Positions 11,882-20,719 of a DNA stretch of 64,000 bases are shown here, in pieces. The number at the start of each line of letters is the position of its first letter. Position 1 is the stretch's first letter. The translations under genes and the position numbers were made by a program. Source of the DNA: Hyperoplus lanceolatus (taxonomy: Eukaryota; Chordata; Actinopteri; Uranoscopiformes; Ammodytidae). Location: positions 6,934,501 to 6,998,500 of the forward strand of contig CM049410.1 of NCBI GenBank assembly GCA_026929865.2, read 5' to 3'. The notes beneath the pieces were generated by a model. The model was given only the letters and a program-made list of their open reading frames with translations, did no database searches and was not told the DNA's origin.

Positions 11882-14800
11882 CGGGGCTGCCAAGTTTCAC
11901 CAAAAGTTTGGAATGAGATTTTTTGGCCGAGGGACCCAAAACCGTGTCCTCTCTCCCACCCAATAATCTTTGCTAGTGTCCAGCAAGTTTACATATTGTT
12001 CATAATAAATCAGAAATAAAAGACAATTGGAAAATGTGATAAAACATCAAAAATCTTATTAAAATAAACGAATTCATGAATTGCAATGTCGTAGGACCAG
12101 TTTTAATTAAACATTGGGTGTGGACATATTGTAAGTGGGGGGTCTGGGGTTCCCCCCCAGAAAATTTTGAGCATTAAACACTTAATTTCCTGCATTCTGG
12201 TGAATTTTTATGAAGCAATGTGTGCCTTTTCTGCATTCATTTTTATGTAAAGTAAAAGAGAACATTCACGGTTTCGCTGACACAAATTTAATTGAATAGC
12301 CTACAATGCATGTGTAGTGCTGGAGCTCCCTGGAACACACCAGCCAACAATGCCCCTGGCCAAATGGCCAATCAGTACTGAGGAGGCCCAGAGACTGATG
12401 CAGGCCAATTCTGTCACCTATCAGAACCAATGGTGGCCTGTCTAATTAATGGCATGACTTACTACCTTATGGCAGACACTGGTGCAACCTTCTCTAGCAT
12501 CAACATGTTATTTCCACTATCACAAAAAAGCGTTGTGGTAGTTGGAGTCTCTGGGAATCCCATGCGTCAATATTTCACAGTACCATTGACTGTGCATCAT
12601 GATGGCCAACACCTGACCCACGAATTCCTATATGCCCCTGATTGCCCAGTCAACCTGTTGGGAAGAGACCTGCTTGGGAAAATGAATATGAATATTCTAT
12701 GTGGGCCCGCCGGTCTCACTATCACCACTAAGCCTCCCTCAGACCCAAGCCTGGCCCCTTACAATAAAATACTGTACATGGCCCCTTCCCCTCAACCTAC
12801 TGAAGCCCACACTCAAGTATACTGGTTCAGACTACTGCCCCATCCGCCAGAGTCGCCCCCGTTAACCAGTAAAATCAAGTATGTAGATGGAGACCTTTTC
12901 ACATCTCCCCCAGATCAGGCCCTGGCTCACTGTATCTCCGCAGACTGCTGTCTAGGTGGTGGTATTGCCTTAGAATTCAGACACAGATACGGGGGCATCC
13001 AGTACCTGAAAAGCCAACACCGAACGAAGGGACAATGTGCAGTCCTACAAAGGGATGGGAGGATCATCTACAACCTTGTCACTACTTCTCAGTACTGGCA
13101 CAAGCCGACCATGGCAAATCTGGAAAGCAGTCTGGAAGAAATGAAATCACACTGCCTGGCCCACAATGTAAATAAGATCTCAATGCCCCGCATCGGTTGT
13201 GGTCTTCACCAGCTCGAATGGGAAAAAGTGTCTGCCCTCCTGGACAAAGTCTTCGGGGACTCCCCCATTGCCATAACAGTTTATACATTGCCCCAACCTA
13301 AGCAAAAGCCGAGCATCCAGTTCCAGTACATGAAATGGAAGCCTATCATTCAGCGAATGCACCCCTATAAAGCACCCCTTGATGTACTACATTGTACAAT
13401 GAACTACCTAACAGCCCCTGATGAGCTCTATGACCAATCATGGGAAGTGGAAATGATGGGCGATCCACAAACACTACACATGACATGTTTGTATGCAGGA
13501 AAAGAGGGTGTTGCCGCTGCAGTAAAACTCACCCCTGAACAACAAACTTGGTACATGTTAGACCAAGAGGCAGCCCCACATGTAACCCTTGCGGTTGGCG
13601 GATGTTACCAAGCCCGCTCCCTTGGCCCCATGATGAAACGAGCCCAGACACTCACCTGGCAGGCAACACAAGCCCCAGGAATAAAGAAAGCTCTAGAAGA
13701 GGACATGTGGTGCTTCACTGCCTCCTCCATCGAAACCACTGCCCCGGAGACCATTGATCTCCCTCGCTGCCATGGAAGTGACGACTCTGACCATCCAGAC
13801 ACTGCCCGCATGCTGGCAGAGATCCCTGCTGATATCTGGACCACGTCTCCTTATGACGTTGGCCTGGTGAACACTCTACCTGTTCATGTTACCCTGTTAC
13901 CAGATACACAACCTATCTGGAGGCCCCAGTATCGGTTACAACCTATGCAACAAGAGGGTATTGCAGACACAATAGAGGGCCTACTGACTGCTGGTGTGGT
14001 CATCCCCTATCGCTCTAAATGGAACACCCCCATTCTTCCAGTGTCAAAGGGGGAAGGAAAAGGATGGAGAATGATTCAGGATTTCAGGCCAGTGAACGTT
14101 GTTACTGTTCCCGCTGCTTATCCAGTCCCCGACCCATACCTAGCTCTCCAGAACATTGGCCCCCAACATCAGTTCTTCACTGTAATTGATCTGGCAAATG
14201 CATTCTTCTGTGTCCCGTTGGATGAGGAATCAAAGGAATACTTTGGATTCACATACAAAGGTGAACGTTACACCTACACAAGACTGCCCCAAGGCTACAG
14301 AGACAGCCCTGGCATCTTCAACCATGTGCTGAAGCAGCATCTCACCCCATTGGCCCTGCCCACAGATGTTGTACTCTGTCAATATGTCGATGACTTATTT
14401 CTAAGTGCCCCCTCTGCTGAAGCCTGCCTGACCGCTACACACTCCCTCCTAACACTACTGCAAAAAGAGGGTTATAAAGTCAAAAAAGAAGAAGAGAGCT
14501 TCTCCGGACATTCAGTTGGTATTTAACAGTTCAGTTATACATGTGTATTGGATGGTTTAGCTTGTCATTCATCAAAAATCATCCAATCTTCTGGCTCCTG
14601 GCTGAAGAACCTGCCCTATGCGGAAGCCCTAAGCTAACTTGCCGATGTCCTTGATGGAATAATGTATCCTATCTGCTGCCAACTTGTTATGAAAAGTCTA
14701 CAGAGACCCATTGTGGAGAAAAGGATACATCTTTAATCTCAGAGTGTGGGAAAGTACATTAAAGCTTTCTCTACAAGTTGTGTTCTATCTATGTCAGTTT

Positions 14801-15554
14801 ACGAGTTTGTGCTTGTTACTTAAAGAGTGTTAGTTGACCTATACATAACATGCTATCTATGTGCTCAATTGTTAGTTTGATTATATAAGATACATGGAAT
14901 AAATTCAATTAATGATGGGGGTATATACTTCATTAATTATTGGAAATTAGAATTCTAACAGATGTCTTCTCAGAACATATTTTTCCCATAGTAACCTCTA
15001 AGCTTAGTTACTCAATACATTCATTCAATTAATGTTGACAACATTTTAGAAAAAAAATGTGTTGGTGTGTCAACCAGCCCAATAACATAATGCAAAACAA
15101 GCTTGAATATATCAAGTGAAGTGACTGATTTGAATTAAGGTGTTCTTACCTCTTTGTTCATTTAATACCGGCGTCCTTGTTGTCATTAATTGTCCATATA
15201 ATTTGAACAAAGGGCGGGACTGGGAGGCGGCGGTCTTTTATTAGTTTTGTAGTGTAACGCAGGGGGGCGTGGCCGTGGTGGTTTGCCAAGTGGCTGCTGC
15301 GGCTACGGGCTGCACACGGCCATGGACCTATAAAGAAACCGCGCGTGCAGAAAGCATGGCAGAAAGAGGATGTCACGGAACTCAGTCCGTTTAGCTTTTC
15401 AAAATAAGACTTTCAAAGTAAAAGTACCAAAAAAATATATATATATTACGGGGATTCATTTCTCTGCGTGAGAAATTGGAGGTGTGGCGTGTGAGCGTGT
15501 GACTGGTTGATATGCGTGTGTCTCACGGCCAAAGCGTAAGACTTGGCCGCTCTG
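11882..15554. mobile_element. hAT-type transposon carrying an endogenous retroviral pol fragment
   Basis: The element is flanked by an exact 8-bp duplication, TCCATAAG at 11874-11881 and 15555-15562. Its ends are imperfect inverted repeats: CGGGGCTGCCAAGTTT on the left, and CAGAGCGGCCAAGTCTT when the right end is read in reverse. An 8-bp duplication and CAGNG-type ends are hAT hallmarks. Inner left sequence near 12136-12170 has the G-run/C-run motif seen in many non-autonomous hAT elements. No hAT transposase frame is visible. The interior is instead occupied by an ERV-like fragment with a 698-codon frame (12430-14526) and about 600 bases of unidentified AT-rich sequence (14527-15120). The host site is the TTAA MITE, which dates this insertion as younger than that MITE. 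Confidence 0.75.
12430..14526 (+). CDS. Endogenous retrovirus-like Pol fragment: protease, macro domain, HxT segment, reverse transcriptase
   Basis: This is a single uninterrupted frame of 698 residues. Residues 16-19 are DTGA, the retropepsin active site, in a short protease (about 1-110). Residues 148-287 form a macro domain very like vertebrate TARG1/OARD1: GDLF, AHCIS, GGGIALEF, QRDGR, SHCL, PRIGCGL, ITVYTL. Residues about 318-440 contain HCT (321-323) and HVT (384-386), which could be a 2H phosphoesterase-like pair; this is uncertain. Residues about 480-698 are the reverse transcriptase, with RMIQDFRPVN, RLPQGYRDSPGIFNHVL and YVDD at 652-655, closest in style to gamma/epsilon-type retroviral enzymes. 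RNase H, integrase, env and LTRs are absent, and the frame ends in unrelated sequence after about residue 685. A probable gag tail precedes it in another frame (about 12345-12450). The start codon is simply the first ATG in frame and the true frame probably continued from gag. The fragment lies inside a hAT element, so it is not a replication-competent provirus. Confidence 0.85.
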   Translation: MVACLINGMTYYLMADTGATFSSINMLFPLSQKSVVVVGVSGNPMRQYFTVPLTVHHDGQHLTHEFLYAPDCPVNLLGRDLLGKMNMNILCGPAGLTITTKPPSDPSLAPYNKILYMAPSPQPTEAHTQVYWFRLLPHPPESPPLTSKIKYVDGDLFTSPPDQALAHCISADCCLGGGIALEFRHRYGGIQYLKSQHRTKGQCAVLQRDGRIIYNLVTTSQYWHKPTMANLESSLEEMKSHCLAHNVNKISMPRIGCGLHQLEWEKVSALLDKVFGDSPIAITVYTLPQPKQKPSIQFQYMKWKPIIQRMHPYKAPLDVLHCTMNYLTAPDELYDQSWEVEMMGDPQTLHMTCLYAGKEGVAAAVKLTPEQQTWYMLDQEAAPHVTLAVGGCYQARSLGPMMKRAQTLTWQATQAPGIKKALEEDMWCFTASSIETTAPETIDLPRCHGSDDSDHPDTARMLAEIPADIWTTSPYDVGLVNTLPVHVTLLPDTQPIWRPQYRLQPMQQEGIADTIEGLLTAGVVIPYRSKWNTPILPVSKGEGKGWRMIQDFRPVNVVTVPAAYPVPDPYLALQNIGPQHQFFTVIDLANAFFCVPLDEESKEYFGFTYKGERYTYTRLPQGYRDSPGIFNHVLKQHLTPLALPTDVVLCQYVDDLFLSAPSAEACLTATHSLLTLLQKEGYKVKKEEESFSGHSVGI

Positions 15555-17109
15555 TCCATAAGTGTGATAAAACATGATAAAAACCATCAAAACCGACATT
15601 GGGAAGGATTTTTACCTGCTCTGCCATTAGAGGCGCATACACTGTCGCTCTGCACGTGCACCGGCAGTGAGACGGGTGCCAGTTTGTAGCGTTCTCTCTT
15701 CTGATTGGTTATCAGTTTTGGGATCCCCGAAAAGTTTATTTGCCTATTACATGCAGAGCGGGTAACTGAGAGATGGGCTTTATGAAACGCGCACACTATA
15801 TTTAACTTTTTAAAACATTTTGTTAATTCTTGCATCCCCTTTGGACAAAAGCGGTAGGGTTTTTACTATAGTTCCATGGTGAGGGATCCATGACAAAGGC
15901 ATTAAGAAAAACTATATAAAAATATAGATTTTGCGCTGATGGTCTCCTTTGCTGTTACATGTCATTTATGATCATCAGAGGAAAAATTAAACTGTTTAAG
16001 AAATATTTAAAATGTCCTTGCAGCTCCTTTGATGATTAAAATTGAGTGTAAAAAAATATATAAAAATCTTTAGAATATTTTATTGTGGATGTCATTCCAT
16101 TCAGAAAAATGTCAGACTTCAGTGTGCTTCAAAAATGTCTTCTTTGACAAATGACTGTGCTGTTTATTTAAACATGTTTTATGTCCCCTATAGGAGGGCA
16201 ATTATCAAATCAAGAGCACTAACTAAACAATTCCTGGTAGACCGTTACTAATGTATTTCCAATTTTCCCTCTTACTACTTTCCTAATGATTTAACAATGT
16301 CCATACAAATATTAAACTGCTCTACTCTAATATTATCTTGTCATCCAATAATATTACTTATCGTTGTATTAAGCTATAATGCTAAACCGTCTGATAATCT
16401 TTTAATACATTTGGTCACTTTCAGGACTCCGTGTAATCGTTTAGTGTTGCAGTTATAAATGATTTCCTGTCAATTTGGGACATAATGAGTCAGAGCACAA
16501 GCGTTTAGTTCCATCATGTTAATCATTTTTTACATATTTATTAATACAACACCTGTATCATTTCCATTGCTAATTGGTTAATAGTGACCCACAGGCCAAA
16601 CCTAGAGGGAACATTAGCCCCATCCATGAACTCTTCAGAGGGTCCTGTCCTTGTGATTCCCCCTGTGACGCGACCATTGTGAAGAGGGCTAAGCAGTGTC
16701 TCGGGGTGAGCTTCGTGTTGGACCCCGAGAGACCAGTGTCAAACACTTATCATGGCCTCTGTGGCACGTCGCGGTTCAGACCAGGATGTTCATATGAGAT
16801 CAGATGAATGACAGCCGAAGCTCAGGCACAGCTAATCCAAACCATTGGGGGAATGTGGGTCACCCGGGCTAATTAAAACACAGAAATGCATGGAGTTTGT
16901 GTTCATACGCTGTTCCCTTTGTGAAGTATTTCATCGCAAAAATAGATTCATTTTAAAGGTGTTTGGAAAATTATTTTGTTTGAGTGTATGTATGATAGAC
17001 ACTATGGCAAATTGCATGTTTACATTTAAAAGAACTTCTAGTTAATGAAACAATGGTTTGTATAAATATTATTCCAAGTCATGCATAATGATATACATGC
17101 CTTTTTTAA

Positions 17110-17345
17110 CTTGTGTTTCAATTCAAACAACTTTATTAGTCCCGCTTGGGGCAATTATTTATGGGCAGTAGGTTGTCGTATACACAGAACACGTCACACA
17201 AGAAAGACAAACATACAGATACACCAAGGAGCTTAGATGTGAGAAAACTATAAATAAATAAAATCTACATTCAGATTGTATTTTTTTGATTATGTTATTA
17301 ATGGGTTTCATGATTGGGGACAGAAAAAACGTGGCTGACATGGTT
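17110..17345 (-). mobile_element. Possible LINE 3' tail, minus strand
   Basis: On the minus strand this reads GCCCCAAGCGGGACTAATAAAG near 17118-17155. I recognise this kind of tail from teleost non-LTR elements whose transcripts end ..AATAAAGTT. Only the terminal ~200 bases seem present and no coding match is visible. Confidence is low because the call rests on one short motif. Confidence 0.35.
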
Positions 17346-17382
17346 CTGCACTTTGTAATTATTCGGCTTGTTGCTCCACCGG

Positions 17383-18512
17383 CAGTGTTGGGAACGTTAC
17401 TTTAAAAAAGTAATTAGTTATAGTTACTTACTACTTGTTCCAAAAAGTAACTGTGTTAGTAACTGAATTACTTTATAATAGAAGTAACTAGTTACCAGGG
17501 AAAGTAACTATTTGCATTAGCCTACTGTAAAAAAAAAAAGTTGCTGTAGCCTGTCAAATTTGGATTTTTCTGAGCAGTTTTCACAAGTCAGTTGAAATGA
17601 GTAGAACAGACAGGTAGGCCTACTTGTAGGCTGCATAACATTCAATAGGCCTATGTATTGCACATCAACAGACAGCCAGAGGTTTATCCTGCACTTCAAG
17701 CAGGCCTAGCCTATTTTGTTCTCAACAAAAGTAGGCTACTAGAGGAAACTGCTGAATGTAGCCTACCGTGCTGATCTGCTATCACTGGATTCACTTCAGG
17801 GGTGTCGGCTAAAACACCACTTAAGGCCAAAAACGTCAGACTATGAAGCATGAGACGATGAGAGGAGGAGTAAGGATTTATCCTATGTTTATTTCCTCAT
17901 GCACAGCACATACAGATCCCAAGAAAATAACAGCAGCAATATTCGGCTCGTGATGACACGCTAAACAGCTGTTGCAACCGGCGAATCGCGGCCGTTTAAT
18001 AACGTGCATAAATTATAATTTATAGAGATTGGGAAACTCCATGCACTTACTCACAAGGGCGATGCAAACAAACTCAGGGAGAGCACGTTTCAACCGTGGA
18101 TTGATAGGTGGTTACTGCGGCAACGCGCAAGCTCACACAACAGAGAGAGAAAGAAAAAGAAACTTCACTTAACAGGCGCTCCGGCTGACTGACGTGACGG
18201 CGCTAACTTACAGTTATAATGTCATCCACACTGAATAAAACACATCTTAAAACTGTATAAGAAATAACAATCGCTTATTTTGTTGTTAACCCACCGGTCT
18301 CCTTACTAGCAGTTTGTGTAGTATGGAGCCAGGGGTGCGTTCGGATTACACAGTTTATTCAATCAATTCTTAGTAACGCACCGCATTTAACGTTCAGTAA
18401 CGATAACGGCGTTGTAACAACGGAAAAAGTAATTAGTTAGATTACGCCGTTACTGAAAAAAGAACGGCGTTACCTAACGCCGTTATTTTAAACGGCGTTA
18501 TTCCCAACACTG
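17383..18512. mobile_element. Non-autonomous hAT element with 8-bp duplication
   Basis: Exact 8-bp duplications TCCACCGG stand at 17375-17382 and 18513-18520. The terminal inverted repeats are CAGTGTTGGGAA on the left and its complement on the right. Subterminal sequence is rich in AGTAACT-type repeats on the left and AACGGCGTTA-type repeats on the right (about 18395-18500), a usual arrangement for transposase-binding arrays. No substantial open frame exists in its 1130 bases, so it depends on a transposase supplied elsewhere. Confidence 0.9.
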
Positions 18513-19095
18513 TCCACCGGTCACGAACCCTTTTTCTATTATGTGTTTCTAAATCAATTTATATATTATATCTGGGGCATGCCACTTAAGCACCTTTCCA
18601 TTGGTTAACTTTGAAGTCTTTTTGTATGATGTCATCACAGGTTTATTGATTGGGAGGCCTGGCCCCAGATGATCACAAAGTAGGATATACGTATAGAATG
18701 TGATTAAATCATGGCATGCATATACATGTGTGCAGGTGTCCTGTGCATGTTCAAGTTAAACAAAAAAGAAAGACTCAAGATGTATTATTTGTCAGGAGTT
18801 GGTGAAGACTAAAGCAGAGCTCAAAGCAGAGTGAGTATTGGATTTCAAGTGTATGTCATTGTGGTGTTTAAATGTTCTTTTCCACGGACCCTTGATGACC
18901 AAATATTACTCGCTGCACATATGAGTATTTACTCAATGAATCAAAAGTAAAGGTCTTCATTATAAAGGTTCATCAGTCTTGAAATATTATATTGTTGGAT
19001 CATTATTATTGATGTATTGATATGTAAGTGATGTTATGTTGTAGATATATTGTACAGTATATCATATATACAGTATATATATATATATATATATA

Positions 19096-20719
19096 ACACT
19101 CAACAAAAATATAAACGCAACACTTTTGTTTTTGCTCCCATTTTTCATGAGATGGACTTAAAGATCTAAAATTCATTCCAGATACACAATATTACCATTT
19201 CTCTCAAACATTGTTCACAAATCTGTCTAAATGTGTGATAGTGAGCACTTCTGCTTTGCTGAGATAATCCATCCCACCTCACAGGTGTGCCACATCAAGA
19301 TGCTGATCTGACATCATGATTAGTGCACAGGTGTTCCTTAGACTGTCCACAATAAAATAAATGTGCATTGTTTTGCTTTATTGGGGGTCTGTGGACTCAG
19401 AACCAGTCAGTATCTGGTGTGACCACCATTTGCTTCATGCAGTGCAACACATCTTCTTCGCATAGAGTTTATCAGATTCTCAATTGTGGCCTGTGGAATG
19501 TTGGTCCACTCCTCTTCAATGGCTGTGCGAAGTTGCTGGATATTAGTGGGAAGTGGTGCACGCTGTCGTATACGCCGGTCAAGCACATCCCAAACATGCT
19601 TGATGGGTGACATGTCCGGTGAATATGCTGGCCATGCAAGAACTGGAACATTTTCAGCTTCCAAGAATTGTGTACAGATCCTTGCAACATGGGGCCGTGC
19701 ATTATCTTGCTGAAACGTGAGGTGATGTTCATGGATGTATGGCACAACAATGGGCCTCAGGATCTCATCACGGTATCTCTGTGCATTCAAAATGCCATCA
19801 ATAAAATGCACCTGTGTTCTTCGTCCATAACAGATGCCTGCCCATACCATAACCCCACCACCACCATGGGCCACTCGATCCACAACATTGACATCAGCAA
19901 AGCGCTCACCCACACGACGCCACACACGCTGTCTGCCATCTGCCCTGAACAATGTAAACCGAGATTCATCCGTGAAGAGAACACCTCTCCAACGTGCCAG
20001 ACGCCATCGAATGTGAGCATTTGCCCACTCAAGTCTGTTACGGCGACGAGCTGGAGTCAGGGCAAGACCCCGATGAGGACGACGAGCATGCAGTTGAGCT
20101 TCCCTGAGACGGTTTCTGACAGTTTGTGCAGAAATTGTTTGGTTATGCAAACCAATTGTTTCAGCAGCTGTCTCAGTGGCTGGTCTCAGACGATCTTGGA
20201 GGTGAACCTGCTGGATGTGGAGGTCCTGGGCTGGTGTGGTTACACGTGGTCTGCGGTTGTGAGGCCGGTTGGATGTACTGCCATATTCTCTGAAACGCCT
20301 TTGGAGACGGCTTATGGTGGAGAAATGAACATTCAATGCACGAGCAAAAGATCTGGTTGACATTCCTGCTGTCAGCATGCCAATTGCACGCTCCCTCAAT
20401 GCTTGTGGCATCTGTGGCATTTTGCTGTGAGACAAAACTGCACATTTCAGGGTGGCCTTTTATTGTGGACAGTCTAAGGCACACCTGTGCACTAATCATG
20501 ATGTCAGATCAGCATCTTGATGTGGCACACCTGTGAGGTGGGATGGATTATCTCAGCAAAGCAGAAGTGCTCACTATCACACATTTAGACAGATTTGTGA
20601 ACAATGTTTGAGAGAAATGGTAATATTGTGTATCTGGAATGAATTTTAGATCTTTAAGTCCATCTCATGAAAAATGTGAGCAAAAACAAAAGTGTTGCGT
20701 TTATATTTTTGTTGAGTGT
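19096..20719 (-). mobile_element. Complete Tc1-type transposon
   Basis: The terminal inverted repeats are long, about 280 bases each, starting ACACTCAACAAAAATATAAA on the left and mirrored at 20719 on the right. They differ at only a few positions. The element sits in a (TA)n tract at a TA (19094-19095). The right TA is shifted by one base (20719-20720), so the exact last base is ambiguous. A full-length transposase is encoded on the minus strand between the repeats. The near identity of the arms indicates fairly recent insertion. Confidence 0.93.
19407..20435 (-). CDS. Tc1-type transposase with Glu-to-Lys at the catalytic position
   Basis: The frame is uninterrupted, 342 residues, the usual length for Tc1 transposases. 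The N-terminal ~110 residues form the paired-like helix-turn-helix region: RERAIGMLTAGMSTRSFARAL, then SRLQRRFREYGS, then RPHNRRPR, the GRPR-like hook. The catalytic domain shows FTDESRF (first Asp), GGGGVMVWAGI, and QQDNARPH (second Asp). Thirty-four residues after the second Asp the family has Glu in SPIEHVWD. Here the codon at 19599-19601 reads AAG, giving SPIKHVWD. One C-to-T change on the + strand at 19601, in a CpG context, accounts for it. The protein would normally bind the inverted repeats and cut and paste the element at TA. With this residue changed, cleavage activity is very unlikely. Everything else, start and stop included, looks intact. Confidence 0.95.
   Translation of the reverse strand: MSHSKMPQMPQALRERAIGMLTAGMSTRSFARALNVHFSTISRLQRRFREYGSTSNRPHNRRPRVTTPAQDLHIQQVHLQDRLRPATETAAETIGLHNQTISAQTVRNRLREAQLHARRPHRGLALTPARRRNRLEWANAHIRWRLARWRGVLFTDESRFTLFRADGRQRVWRRVGERFADVNVVDRVAHGGGGVMVWAGICYGRRTQVHFIDGILNAQRYRDEILRPIVVPYIHEHHLTFQQDNARPHVARICTQFLEAENVPVLAWPAYSPDMSPIKHVWDVLDRRIRQRAPLPTNIQQLRTAIEEEWTNIPQATIENLINSMRRRCVALHEANGGHTRY

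Larger units (their letters stand above)
11737..15830 (-). mobile_element. TTAA MITE split by a hAT insertion
   Basis: The two pieces 11737-11881 and 15555-about 15830 together reproduce, in reversed orientation, the complete element at 53082-53554. The left piece starts AGGTTCAGTAAGCGG after TTAA (11733-11736) and runs to CCATAAG. The right piece resumes with the same CCATAAG, continues TGTGATAAAACATG, and goes on to the ATGAAACGCGCACA block, after which similarity stops. The break is explained by the hAT element at 11882-15554, which duplicated 8 bases. The far terminus is lost or replaced. Confidence 0.75.
10491..16030. mobile_element. Outer inverted-repeat element of a four-level nest
   Basis: The sequence at about 10491-10610 matches the reverse complement of about 15890-16030. 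Both carry an AAAG..GCT start, a CATTTAAATAT-type block, a CCTCTGATRATCATAAAT block and AACAGCAAA.GAGACCATCAG. A second inverted match is the TACCGCTTTTGTCCAAAGGGG block near 11371-11391 against about 15838-15860. These look like the two ends of one DNA transposon or composite into which the elements below inserted. A related single end lies near 37290-37380. Another internal inverted repeat, CTCCGTGAGAG-type, pairs about 11117-11182 with 11214-11262. Outer boundaries are approximate and no clean target duplication was found. Confidence 0.5.

Noticed and set aside
11669-12019. 116-codon frame crossing the MITE/hAT boundary
   Set aside because: It spans the junction of two transposons and so cannot be an ancestral gene. 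There is no motif.
16562-16810. Possible conserved host segment in the large intron
   Set aside because: It is GC-richer than its surroundings, but neither a coding frame with splice sites nor any known motif supports a call without comparative data.
19668-20360. 230-codon plus-strand frame opposite the Tc1 transposase
   Set aside because: It is antisense to a well-supported transposase and has no motifs of its own.
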